A stretch of DNA of 64,000 bases from positions 62,001 through 126,000 of the forward strand of contig JAMQCK010000021.1 in NCBI GenBank assembly GCA_024196135.1. Direction: 5' to 3'. Below the pieces are notes generated by a model. It was given only the letters and a program-made list of their open reading frames with translations, did not search any database and was not told where the DNA came from. The number at the start of each line of letters is the position of its first letter. The stretch's first letter is position 1. The translations under genes were made by a program, and so were the position numbers. This stretch comes from Pleurotus ostreatus/Saccharomyces cerevisiae fusant. Lineage: Eukaryota > Opisthokonta. Of the stretch, positions 1-11,612 are shown piece after piece.

Positions 1-432
1 GGTGTGGCTGGACGAAGGAGACGGCCGGTGCCTTTCCCGCCACATAGACGGGCAATCTTTGGAATCTTTCACAGTCCTATCGAGGACTTGAAGAATAGTA
101 TGTCAGTCGCCTCGTCGTGTAAAGCACGTAGATCGACCGTTGCGTGCTGTACTAGTTCGTAGTTTCTTGCTATAAAGTGTACGCGAGCGGCTTGTTTGCC
201 GCGAGTCGTGCAAGGGTAAAAATGCGTACCACAGCCCCGCTGCTACCAGTCCCGAGCGATGCTCGCCTTTGATGGAGGTAGGCTAAGCGTATGCAATGGC
301 ACTGGCAGAAGCGAGTTGAGGGCGAGAAGGAAGGTGCTAAGATTTGCCAATTGCTGAGCGCTCTCGGAGTCTACTTCGATTCATGCTACCCTGAACGATC
401 TACTAGACATTCTATCTATCGTTCTGAGCGCT
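1..432. other. Left-edge intergenic stretch
   Basis: No gene is recognised. Both strands carry only short frames with no family resemblance. It lies downstream of the desaturase gene and probably holds its 3' UTR. Confidence 0.5.
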
Positions 433-2638
433 CTACATATCCTTGTGCACCCGAGCAGGCCGGCGCGCCGCACGGCCCTGGCGGTCACGGTAGAAGAGGA
501 CCGAGCCTGATAAAATTATGAGTACTCCGACGACATGGAAAGACATGAGACGAGGATCAAGGACATGCAAAGAGAGTGAAGGACGAAGAGGAGGAGGATA
601 TGCAAAGAGGAGGAAGGACGTGCAGCAACGAACGACGGACAAATCAATAGAAAGCTCACCTTCATCCTCCACGAACTGACACCGGTTATAGCTCTCCCAA
701 AGTGCCTCAAAGATCGGCTGCTCCGAGTATGCGTAGTGCTCGCCGATGAACGCACGCAGGTACTTCGTCGCTTCTTCGCCGTGGTCTGTAATATTCTGTG
801 AGCATCTTATCCATCCCCGCAAACGAACGCGATGGACGTACAAAAGGGCATCTTCGGGAAGAACTAGAAATGAGCGCGGGTCAGCATGAGTCTCCATGGT
901 ACGATAGTGAGCTCGAAAAGGGAAGCGCACGCACATGATGTACCACATGGAAATGCGCGACGTCGTGGAGGAAGAAGCGGCCCTGCCAGCCCAAGAACGG
1001 ACGGTCGACGGTGGCGGCGGCGCCGCGCTGGAAGTTCCACTCCTTCCCGCGGTAGTGCGGCAGGTCAGGAGTGGTATGGTGGAGGTAGGTGATCATGATG
1101 ACTATGGGAGGCGTCAGTGAGTGTATAGGAGAGGATGCGCGTCAGCGAGGGCTCATAAAGGGTAAGCGTCAGAGGGATCATGGAGGATCAGGAGGAGGGT
1201 AGGGCGGCGGATGCTAATGGGAGAGGGGTGGGCGAAATGGGATGGGTGAACCACATGGGATGAAGGACAGAACGATATGAACGGCCGAAAGGGTATGAAT
1301 CGCCAAAATGGAACGAAGTACACTCACACCAGTGCGTCACCAGCAGCCACGGGATGCCGTAGTACTTCACCACCGCCGCAAATGAATATGCGTAGCTCGC
1401 GCTGATGACCGCGACGATCATTGCCCCGATCCCGGCGTTACTGAGGAGGACGGCGGTGCGCTGCTCGGGGGTGAAGAGGATGGAGCTTGCTATATGAGGA
1501 TTGGCGATGCATTAATAAAAGAACGGGGTGAAGTGAGCGCCAAGGTCGATGAACAACAGGAGGTTGACTGACGATCGAAGTGGTTTGTGCCTTTCGCTGC
1601 TAGGGTGTTAGCTGGACATAACGAGAGCGAACAAGGGTGCTCACGATATGTCTTTTGTCCAGAGACGTTGAAGACTGAGACAAAGTCAGTCGAGAGACAG
1701 AACATAGTCGAAGGATGACATACGCAAATACGCCGGGAACGCTACCAACTGCTGCCTTACGAGCATGAACAGCGTATAAACAGGCGTGTCGCCGAAGATC
1801 TCATCGTAGTCGATTGCGCGCGCTGCATGCGCGGGCGGCAATCCCAGCTCCGTGCGCGTCTTCGGTACGTACACCTCGTCGCGCTCCATGGACGCGTGAT
1901 TGCTGTGATGCCGATGGTGCGAGATCTTCCACGAGAAGTATGGCGTCCAGAGGAGTGTGTGGGTGATCTGCGGGCGCGAGAGTAGCGTCAGAAAGCGTAC
2001 TAGAAGGAGAGCGATGAACCAAGGAAACTCACGTATCCCACCACGTCATTCAGCATCTTGTAGTCGGAGAACGCGCCGTGGCCGCACTGGTGAGATTGAG
2101 AGGTGCTCGTCAGCGTCGCGAAGAAAAGGGAAGGGGAAGGAAAGGAAGAGAAGGCATGCCGGTAACGGGAATACGAAGACGAAGCCGGGACGCACCTCGT
2201 GCCCAATAACCCAGATCCCAGTAAAGATGAGGCCCTGAAACCACCAGCTGTCAGGATAGGTGAGCAGGCTTTGCGACGATCAGGGCAGGCGGGAGGCTTA
2301 CTAGACGGCCCAGCAGGCCCAGCGCGCGCACATGGCGCCGAAGGGCGTCAGCACGTTCATCGTGACGGCGTGGCGGAAGAGGGGGTCGATGAAGGTTGCG
2401 GCTTTCCAAGCGCAGGCGGCCATGCAGAGGTCGCGGAGGAGGAAGTAAAGGCTGAAGGAAGTGCTGCGGCGGAAGAGGCGGGGCGGAATGCTGGCGCGTA
2501 TCTCTTGCAGAGACCTGGTGCATACTATGGTCAAATGAAGTACAAGACAGTACACAGAGCTCTAGCTTACCAGGGCATCGGAGTGAAAGTCGGCAGGGCG
2601 TCCTCGCTATAAGTGGAGGTTTTAGTCGACGACATCAT
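433..2638 (-). CDS. FAD2: Delta-12 fatty acid desaturase (oleate to linoleate), multi-exon
   Basis: Integral ER-membrane di-iron desaturase that would put the second double bond into oleoyl lipids. All three histidine boxes of the family are readable. HECGH is split by an intron (exon ends in HE near 2195, resumes CGHGAF near 2090). HHRHHSNH lies near 1895-1920. HVVHH is at about 936-950, just before an intron donor. The C-terminal signature FVEDEG joins across an intron (donor at 659) to [15 protein letters not shown] and the stop at 433. The start is M at 2638, with a second M at 2635, and the first exon ends at 2571 inside the Trp codon of TPMPW. About ten introns are needed. Estimated length is near 440 residues, normal for the family. 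Family knowledge gives the reaction. A Delta-15 or bifunctional activity cannot be excluded from sequence alone. Confidence 0.93.
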
Positions 2639-2697
2639 GTGAGAATGGCAGTAGTCGATATGAACAGCAGTTGGCGTCTTGGGTACGTCGGAAGACC

Positions 2698-2704
2698 TTA
2701 TATA
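2698..2704 (-). promoter_or_regulatory. TATA box of the desaturase gene
   Basis: On the minus strand this reads TATATAA inside GTATATAAGG, 60 nt upstream of the start codon at 2638. Position and sequence fit a fungal TATA element. This is inference from sequence only. Confidence 0.45.
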
Positions 2705-4247
2705 CGTTTGCGCGCCGAGATACTGCATCATCTCAACGACGTCTTTCCAAGCCTTCATTGGCTGCTGCCAATATGAAACTGAGAGATGCATGGATCGCTC
2801 AAGACCCTCCAAGCCTACGCCGCGAGGTGAAGATTAAACAGAATGGCTCAGATGAATACCATACCACGCCGCCAATGCGACGCCCTCCGCAGCGGCGGCT
2901 AGGGGAGGGCTGTGCGCAACGGAGGCGGCGTTTTTAGCGCTTGATTGTGTATGGATTAACCAGTGATTGCGGACGGGATAGCACACCGAGACTTCCGCCA
3001 CGGAGAAGCGTCCTTGAAGAAGATTTGTCGAGGAGTGATATGTTACCAGGGGGTAGGCTTTACAGGTATCCCTTGGCTGATCCAGGATTCGCGCATTCGG
3101 TTATATAACGCTTGCCGTATCGCAGTAAGCACAACGAAGATGCAAAGTTTATTCCGGTCGTCAGGTCCTTGTCCGAGGATCATAAACGCTTGAGCACATC
3201 GTATAGCCAGCCAAGGAGGACGCGGCGTTGCACGAGCGCCGCGCAGGCGGCGGCGGCGGCGTACAGCAATGGTGTTGGAGTGAGGAGGCGAGACCGTCCC
3301 GATCCAATGGAGGTAAGAGGCAAGCGGCGATCCCCGCACGTGGCTAATATGGCCACGGATCAACTTGAACTTCAGCCTTCCTTCTAACCAGGTACGTCCC
3401 GAAGGAGCCTGCTCGAGCTTTGAGACCCGAGCGTACTTGCTTATATTAGTCAGGCCCCCAAAAGGACGACGTCGGTCACTTGGCAATGCCAGCAGAGGCC
3501 TTTTCTTCACCGACCGGGGGCCGCATTGAACGCCGAGCTCTTGCTTCATGGCCGCCAGTTGTAGTAGTCGTACCTCTCGATGGCTATGCAGGTACCGATA
3601 TTTGCCCTCCATCGGTCAACCTTGTATCCACGGAGCACCCCAACAAGGCGAAAGACGTACAGCCACCCAATCGAGTGCTTAGCACTAGACGCCGCCATGA
3701 CATCTATGGCACCCCGGGCCATTGCGGCGTCCTCCGTCAGCACCCTGTAGCGCTGGAGCCGACTGGCCATGATCACTGTGTGTGCATTTTTGACGAGCCA
3801 TTTGGAGAGACGATGGCCGAGAACGAGCACGCCGCCGCCGCCGATCGTTGCTGTACCGCGATTGCTTTACTCGCTAGGTTCAACATGTCATGTTCAGGCG
3901 GAATAAGTCAACTCAGCACCTAACACAGCCGGGATCAATGAGTATTGGGTACCTACTGAACGATCCTTTGTCTTCTGTAGGATTGAGAGCACAGTGACTG
4001 ATCCTCAAACAAAACCTTCCTCATTTGGTTGTTCCTTTGCTTGCACACTTCAGCGTTGCTGTCCCTCAGGTTTGCACTATTTTCAACTTTCAAGGCACGC
4101 ATCGGACGGAAGAAGTTCGAGTCGAGGACTTCGCGGTAGACATTTTGACACTACAGAACCCTAGACTGTACACAGCTTCTCGTACAACCCAGTACACTGT
4201 ATGGTGGTACTACAACCCAAGGAATAAATAGCGATAAAAAGGATAAT
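2705..4247. other. Intergenic, one unexplained minus-strand open stretch
   Basis: There is no recognisable gene. On the minus strand an open frame of 94 codons (3546-3830) is followed at once by one of 189 codons (3043-3612). The first contains a mildly hydrophobic stretch reading SIGWLYVFRLVGVLRGY. No domain is recognised, and splice sites do not join them into anything familiar. The left part is the upstream region of the desaturase and the right part the downstream region of the laminarinase. Confidence 0.3.
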
Positions 4248-5309
4248 TTACTGCGCCTTGTAGACGTTGATGGCGGCGATGTCGAAGTACGCGTCCTTGA
4301 ACGTTTCCGGCTGGCTGTTGGCGACGTCGAGGCAGACGCCGGAGCAGCCGTCGGTGTTGAAGGTCGCGCCGGCCCAGTCACCGCAGAGCGTCAGGTTGAT
4401 GATGATGCTGAAAGGATCAGGTCAGCGGGAGTTCGGGAGATAAGCAGGTGAGGAGGCGAAAACGCACTTGTGCGCATCGAAGTGCTCCGCGATGTTGCAC
4501 GTGTCGCTCGGGAAGAACGCCTGCGGGGTGCCCCAGTTCGCCGGGTCGACGTCGTCGTGGCCCTCGGAGACGCCGATGGGCACGTCCGCGGCGCCGCGCG
4601 GCCAGAACCACACCTTGATGAAGGAGTCGGTGCGCTCCATCGCGTACCAGCCGCCGCCCTGCGCATTGAGCGCGGGGCCGAAGCTCGTCGCGTCGGAGAA
4701 CTTGACGCCGCAGCCGGCGTTGCCGTTCACGGCGGTGTCGCAGTCCGCCTGCGTCGGCGTGCCGAGCTCGTCACGCGTCGCGGGCCGGGTGCAGCCGGGG
4801 GAGGTGTGCAGGGTGGCGGCGTTGGGGACGACGTCGTTGACGCCCTCGAGGATGTCGACCTCGCCGCCTGCGGGCCAGGTGGCCTCGTTGGTCTCCCAGA
4901 TCGCGGGCCAGGTACCGCAGCCCTGGGGCATGTGGCGGACGTCGGCGCTAGCAGAGGTTCAGCTGGGAAAGCGGAGGTGGAGAAAGGGATGGACATACAC
5001 AAGGACGTGGGTGGTGTAGGTGTTCTTCGACCGGATGCGGACAGAGTCACGGCCAGCGCCAGCGGGGTCGAGCACGGTGGTGCTGTCCATCCGGAGGACG
5101 AACGAGTCCGCCGATGCGTAGGTCAAGTTCTTGTCCTTCGCGGTCTGCGCGTCCACATAGTTGACACGCCCGTGCGTCGGGTCCGCGATCGCCTGGAAGT
5201 CGAACCCATCGTAGAAGCTCTGGCCAACGAAGCTCTCCGACTTGACATACGCCGCGAGCGCAGGGCCCGCAGACGCGAGAAGGGCAGAGAATGCAACAGC
5301 GGTCTTCAT
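4248..5309 (-). CDS. Secreted GH16 endo-1,3(4)-beta-glucanase (laminarinase, Lam16A-like)
   Basis: Exons 4999-5309, 4468-4947 and 4248-4407 give 951 nt and 316 residues with the frame closing exactly. A cleavable signal peptide (MKTAVAFSALLASAGPALA) precedes a single GH16 jelly-roll domain. The catalytic motif EVDILEG (E-x-D-x-x-E: nucleophile and acid/base) lies near 4834-4856, preceded by MPQGCGTWPAIWETNE. Aromatic cleft residues (GGGWYAMERT) and the end INLTLCGDWAGATF follow. Length and sequence closely resemble the Phanerochaete laminarinase Lam16A type, which hydrolyses beta-1,3/1,6-glucan and mixed-linkage glucan. Likely roles are self wall remodelling or glucan scavenging. Both introns have good donors (GTATGT, GTGCGT). 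Confidence 0.95.
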
Positions 5310-5429
5310 GGTGTCGATAATAAGGATAGGCGGCGAAACGAAAGACGAATAATAAAAGAAAGAGGTGGGCAGGTCAAGGGCGGGCGAAGCGAGAAAGCTG
5401 GATGGCGCCCAGCGGACCCGGGCGGGCCC

Positions 5430-5436
5430 TTATAAA
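5430..5436 (-). promoter_or_regulatory. TATA box of the GH16 laminarinase
   Basis: Minus strand reads TTTATAAGG, 121 nt upstream of the ATG at 5309. It is a plausible core promoter element. It is also near-palindromic (TTATAA), so it could be read from the other strand, but no plus-strand gene follows. Confidence 0.45.
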
Positions 5437-6646
5437 CCGCTTCCCAGCCCATAGCTCCGACGCCTCAGGAGGCGGGGAGAGGCGCCCACATGGAAGCGCT
5501 GCGGACGGGGTGCATGGAAGAAGAAGGGTGCGGGCCCGCTCTACTCAATTCGGCGCCCCCCTGCACCAGGAGCTGTCAATAGCATAGCGACGGGCGCGCC
5601 CCCGCTGTAGCTGGCGGACGAGGGTGCGGGCCGTTTCAGGCGGTGGCGGGCCTGACGGGTGGGTAGCTCCAGCGCCTTGCCTGCCCGTGCGGGCGCGCCC
5701 CCGGTTGAAGTATGGGTGATACCCTCGAGATCTAGGTCGGTTTGTGCAATTCTGGGGTTGCTGAGCGAGCTATGCCGGGAGATGCTCGGTTCTGTGGGGT
5801 CCCTGTTCCAGTCCATGTACGGAAAGATCTGCGTGGAAACGGGTCCATGAGAGGGAGAAGCGCGGGAGAAGGCAGGCACCGTATATTGATCAGTGTGACA
5901 ATATGAACCACGTGCGGTGTCACGCCGCAGCTCCGGAAACTCGAACTTCGATTCCAACCAGCCTTCGCCCTCAGCCGAGCTCTAATTCTGGTCGTTCTAC
6001 CTAGAAAGAGGTGAGAACTCTCGGAGAGTGGTCCAGAAGTGTCCTTCAGGGTAGACGCGATAGAGAAACTCTAGAAGGCCACGATACCGCAGAGCCTATA
6101 CATCGGAAAGAGGCTTTGCATTGAGAAGCGCGAAGTACGGTCTTCGCGATGGGCGATAACATATGCAGAAGAGGCGACAGCATGAGCACCAAGTCAGAGC
6201 GAAGAGCGCACCTCTCGTGATCCATTTGGACAGCGTGCCGTTTTTCCGTCCTCTGGAAGCGAAACATGAACATTCGAGGTTAGCTGTGACTGATTAGCAA
6301 AGGGATGCCACGACTGATCAGCAGAGGAGTGCGGCGAGTGACCACTGCAGTGCGACTGACCTCCTCGATCATGGCGGATGTCCTCTATCAAGGCGGGTCT
6401 CCTCTGTCAAGCGTAGCAACCGCATATATCTCGCCAGTACCCTGCGTAGGCACATGCGCTCGACGCAAGAGACTATTCAAAAGGGAAATCGCCGGGTAGA
6501 TGGAGATTTTCATTAAGGTGTCAGGAGACAAGGGGGCGGACAAGTGGCGCTTGGCGAAGGGAAGCGTAAGGCTCGAGATGCACAAGGGTAGACCAGGGTG
6601 ATACAAATGCATGAGGAGACATACATTGTGAAGATATGATGCGGGG
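5437..6646. other. Intergenic, no gene seen
   Basis: This contains the upstream region of the laminarinase and the 3' side of IMP3. Around 5450-5710 it is very GC-rich with short repeated words (GCGGGCC, GGCGCGCCC). A 138-codon minus-strand frame at 5541-5957 has no recognisable content. Nothing here can be supported as a gene. Confidence 0.4.
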
Positions 6647-7352
6647 CTACAATAGATCGTAATCGTCCAGCTACGACGAAGATTAGTGTCAAGCGGGGAT
6701 ACAGTGGGACTCTGCTCACCTCGTCGTTGTACTCCATGACCGTCCTCTTCAGCTTGGACGTGTCCACCCAAGTGACGAAGTCTTCCATATGCCTATAGCT
6801 CACCGATCAGTCCTGCGTCGACTCACTGAAGCATAACACGCACCTCGACACCAAAAACGCAGGATCAGTAATCGTATCCGGCCCCACGCGCACATGCCCC
6901 TGCTCGACGAACTTCACCGCCGCGCTGACCGTCTCGACCATCCCGCGCATGCACATCCACACGCCCAGTCGTCTCCTGCAAAACGCGCTCACGGTGACCT
7001 TGTTCTCCACCTCCGAGAGCTTCTGCCCCGAGTTGATGATCCCCATGTCGTAGAGCTTGTTCAGCAGCTGGCCCTCGAGCTGCCGTCGCTTGGGGTCCTG
7101 CGCGGGGAGGAGGGAGACACGGTGTGCGAATTGGCGGAGGCTGCCGCATAGCGCGTTGTATTTGGAGTAGTCGGAGCGGTCTGTGAGATGGTATCGTCGG
7201 ATAACTTTGGCTTCGCGGAGGGTGGTGTCTTGTTTCCACTGAAGGATGCTTTAGGACGAGGGAAGAAGGAGGCGCTACAAGGAGGGACGTACGTTGAGAA
7301 AGTCGACCTTCTTCAGCAGCTTCTGCTCATGGTGCTTGAGTTTCCGGACCAT
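6647..7352 (-). CDS. IMP3: U3 snoRNP protein IMP3 (S4 RNA-binding domain)
   Basis: Nucleolar component of the small-subunit processome. With Mpp10 and Imp4 it promotes pairing of U3 snoRNA with pre-18S rRNA. Exons 7293-7352, 6844-7238, 6720-6792 and 6647-6670 total 552 nt and give 183 residues, the same length as yeast Imp3. The start MVRKLKHHEQKLLKKVDF is the typical basic N-terminus. The S4 domain reads RRRLGVWMCMRGM then AVKFVEQGHVRVG. The last exon is only 24 nt and encodes LDDYDLL and the stop, which matches the acidic family C-terminus. It is divergent from the MYND gene, 453 bp away. Confidence 0.96.
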
Positions 7353-7805
7353 GTTGGCGGCGGCGTGATATCAGAGCTCGAGGACCGGCAACAGAGAGCT
7401 TGGGGTAAATTGCCGCGGATGCGGAGGAGAGCAATGAACGCAGGCGCGATCGCCGATCACTGATGCGCCTCTTCAGTCCCAAAATGGGCAGACGTGGCGT
7501 AAGCGTCATTGTACTCCAATGTTTGTTTGCTTGGTCCCACAGCTGCTTGCTCTTGACGTTCATGTTCTCCCAATCCTGCTTTCAACTGCTCAACACCGTT
7601 CATCAGAAGGAGCGCATACCGTATATGCTCACCGGCAACGACAAAATGCCGAAATGCGCTCTTTGGCGAAAGCGTTGCTCCTAGTATCGGAGACAGCCGC
7701 GCGGCAGGCGGATATGAGCCATCATGAAAGCCTACCTCGCCAGCTTTAAGTCCCCGTAGAGATATACTCCATCGATTGCAGCAATTTTGCTATGAACGTC
7801 CGACC
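7353..7805. promoter_or_regulatory. Divergent promoter between IMP3 and the DUF4470/MYND gene
   Basis: A 453-bp region separates two start codons on opposite strands. No clear TATA box or repeated motif was seen. Short frames inside it are not gene-like. Confidence 0.4.
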
Positions 7806-10800
7806 ATGTCTCTTCCTCTCATCTGGCCTGGGACTTACTTCTTTTATCCCATCGGGAACACCTCCGCTGTCTCTCTGACGCGCGACCTTGCGCCAGAGAC
7901 GCCAGCGGTTATTCTGCATCTCGGATGTGGGGACCCCAGGAATGTGCTATACACTGTCTTCTCCGAGGCGCGCACAGGTTCGTGTCTTCAACTCGACCCA
8001 TCGCCTTCGAATGTTGACCGTCGACAGCACGTCGCACCTTGGACTTCACATGCAATGACAGCGATCCTGCCATCCTCGGTACGCATTGCTGCTCAGCTCA
8101 TGACCTTGCGCTGATGTTCCTCAAGCGCGGAACATCGTACTCCTGACCATGATCGCGGATGGCCAACCAATCCAAACGATATGGAATGTCTTCTACCACA
8201 TGAAGCTGGACGAGCTGTCCTGGAGAGCACTCATCATGCACTGCGACAAACTGCTGGCGATTGGCTCCACCCTTAACGACTGGCGCACAAGCATATACGG
8301 CGCATATATCCGCTTCTCCACGCCGTTTACATATGCGGAAGTCCGGCGGCACTGGTCCCTCTATAGTACCATGCACGCCCTTCCTCGGCATGAACTCGAG
8401 ACTCTCGTTCGCGAGCACGTTACCAGAGTCATGCATGTCTCTGGCGCGACATCAAACGGCGCGCCTTTGGAGGGCACATCTGCTCGCTCCGCAGGACCAT
8501 TCGCCCACGCCGCATCCAAAGTCATGGCCAAGATGTACAAGTCCTACTGGGAGAACGGGACGGTGTTTGACGAACGCTCGCAAATAAAGGGAGCGGATAT
8601 GGTCAACCCGATGTTCGTCTACTCCCTCGGCGGCGTACGCAACTCGGTGCAGATGGGTCTGGATCCCCTCACGGGCTTTCATTATGCGGACCTGTACGGC
8701 AATGCGGCCGGAGAGGTCACCAGCGCCGAAGTGGCGGCGCATGCCTTGCGCGAGTTCGGCGATTGGGCGAGCGCGTTCGCGGATGCCGTACGACGGGAGT
8801 CTGGCAGGCCGGCACCGGTTGTGCGCTTCCTCCTGGGCGAGGCCACGGCCGTCTGTCGTGCGCTGCGCATCGTCGCTGCAACGGGCCAGACGAAGACTGA
8901 TATCCCAGTCGCTCACTTTCAGAGCGCCGTCCTTGAATTCGCGGACGAGTACGCGGCTGGCGCCAGCGAGAGCGCACCCATGGAATTCCACATCGTCGAT
9001 ACTTCCAATCTCGACGACCACATGGGGCTTTTGAACTGCCTGGTCACGTCTCTGCCTCTGCTGTCGACCATGCCAGAAGCCACGATCTACACCGAATCCC
9101 TGCTGTTCCGCACCGCCGACGCGTCGACTGAGCTCAAGCGCCGTTTGCATGCCGATATCGCTACGATGGCGCTGCTTATTGGTATCGCACCCATCGACTT
9201 CCTGTCCAGCTTCAGCGCGCGATCCAACGTGCACGAGCTGCGCGCCCAGCAGGACACCAAGAAGGCGCAGTCCCAATACCATCAAGTGACAACCTGGAAG
9301 CGGTCAACGAGCTGTGATCCCCGAAGCACTGCGCAGCGCGCGTGGCGCCAGCCCATCCACTTCGACCCCCACACCCTCGGCGACCTCCTCCTAAAGATCT
9401 ACAACACGATGTTCGAGCAGGAGAGCCCCGCGATCTACACGGAGCGCAACCGCGACGCGCCCGCGCACATCGCGTCCCTGCAGTGCATGCTCATCTACTA
9501 CACCCGCGAGTCCTTCGTCCTCTTCCTCGACCTCGCGCGCAGCGCCCTCGGCACGCCGCCGGACAGGTGGGACGCGGCCATGAACTCGTTCACGCACCGC
9601 CTCATGCAGCAGCGCGCGAGCCCGCACGATATGGCGCGCCGGCACGAGCTGCAGACGCTCATGCACCACTTCGGCGTGTACGACCTGGGCGGGTACTACG
9701 ATATGCAGCGGTCGCCGCCGACGGGGCTGCTGGCGTTGCGCTTGCGCGCCTGGAGTGTCATACCGCCTGTTCTACGTCTCGTCTTTACTATACCGCGGGC
9801 CTTCTTGAACCTCGCCCTAGGCAACCCGGTGACGGAGGGCGAGTCCGAGCGCGGCAAGGGGGCGCTGCAGCGCCAGACCTTCGGCCTGCAGTGTCACGTC
9901 GGCGCGCGCAAGGGGCACATCTTCACCGCCGTCCAGATGGTCTTCGGCTCCTTCAAATCCACCGGCACGCCCGCGGACCCGGTGTTTACGCTCAAGCCAG
10001 ATCCTGAGGGCTGGCGCGGGTCCTCGTCGCTGATCGCGTCGTTCTTGGTCCCCGTGCGGCTGCTGGAGACTATGGATGTGAACGAGGCGCAGGTCCGGCT
10101 GACGACGAGGGTCGACGAGGTGGGCGGCATGCAGATGCCCCCGGTCTATCTGGGCGATATATGGAAAGCGAACTCGGCAGTCAAGGTCTTCCCTGCTAAT
10201 TCACAACCTCTGCCCGCCATGCCTCAGTATGCTGGGAAGCGCTCGTCCGCTGCGACGATTGACGTGGGCGACGGACTAGGACCCGCAATGATATCGCGGA
10301 AGATACGATTGAGGAACATGGGCGAAGCCAGCGATGCGACGGTCGTCACACAGTCCTCGCCGTGTACTTTGACGGCCAAGGTGCCCACCACGCCAGACGC
10401 GCACGATCTAGTCTTCCCCTTCCCCATCATGGGCGAGGAATACGCCGTGACTCGTGAGCCTGAGGACATTTTGAAGGTGCGTTTCGTCGTCATGTCTTCG
10501 CGTTCCATGCGACTGACTCTTTGTGCAGATCACCGCCCCCATCGCTGGCCCGTTCACCTCAGGGGGACTTCAACTGGACCCGTTCCCTCTCATTGGCGCG
10601 GACGGGCATTCTACCCCTTGGAACTTACACCGACTGGAGCTGGATCGACTCCCAGTAGTGTGCAAGACAGACTGCCATGACTGGCTGAAGACGCACCTGA
10701 GGTTCAGCCTCTCCTCACGCGAACGTGCCTCTCGCGCCGATCAGACCACCGACCCCCTTACTCGCCTGAAGACCTCTATCAACGACATCTTGCTTGCTTT

Positions 10801-11386
10801 CGCGAAGGCGGACGACAAGCGCTCCGTATTTGCCATCCACCAGTCGGGCGAATATATGCCCAGTTGGTTGCTTTTTGCGAAGGATCTTCGCTTTGACCTT
10901 CAGTGTCATACCGTCGTGCTTGACGCGTACGCCCTCCCGGTGCAAGGCTCGGAGCATCCTGAAGAAGAGCTGCGAGATATTTTGGCAGACAGCACAACGG
11001 CGCATCTCTCCTGCGACGTGGAGACCATGAAGATGTGGCAGCACGCCCTCCTCGCCTTCGCTGAGCGATGCAGGACCTGGTCGCACACGCCGAATTGCGC
11101 GCGAGGGAGCTCTCAAACCTCTACGACCTTCTGCGGCTGTGGTCGCGGGCTGGCGACAGCGGTCCCCGAGGCGTTCGCACCTTTCGTAACGCAGGTCGCG
11201 CTGTCCCCGTTGTTCGGGGTGTCCTACGTAGAGCCTATTTTGCGCGGGCGCCAGTGCAGCGCATGCGGGAAGAAGGGGAATCTACGACTATGCGCGCGAT
11301 GCAAGAAGGTCAAGTACTGCGGTGCAGAATGCCAGAAGCGCGACTGGAAAGTGCACAAAGCGCACTGTCAACAGGTCGCGCGCTAA
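7806..11386 (+). CDS. DUF4470 and C-terminal MYND zinc-finger protein
   Basis: Exons 7806-7977, 8028-8078, 8126-10476 and 10529-11386 add to 3432 nt, closing on a 1143-residue protein. The N-terminus (PLIWPGTYFFYPIGNTSAV, then LHLGCGDPRN) is the DUF4470 domain. Its continuation (LDFTCNDSDPAILARNIVLL) is spread over a 51-nt exon. A long middle follows with no domain I recognise. The last 40 residues are a MYND finger with Cys pairs CSAC, CARC, CGAEC and a terminal H-x3-C, expected to bind two zinc ions and proline-rich partners. This architecture is an expanded family in agaricomycetes, without an established biochemical role that I can name. The first ATG of the DUF4470 frame was chosen as start. 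Confidence 0.9.
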
Positions 11387-11612
11387 ACAGATCACTTGAG
11401 CCCACCCTATATTACTTGCGCGAGTACTCATTTGACATAGCTCTTCCGAGTTGGCATACGATCCAAACAGCAGTTCCGATTTCTCTAGCATAGCAGTACA
11501 AAGGGTAATCAAGCAAGCAGTCGTTCAGTTCGAGTTCGTTACAGATTTGAGGTATACATGTTCGTCTTCTAGATTTTGTCAGTTCGTGAAATTCAACCAT
11601 CAATCTTGGTCC

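Noticed and set aside
8452..9285. 277-codon minus-strand open frame
   Set aside because: Antisense shadow inside the DUF4470/MYND gene.
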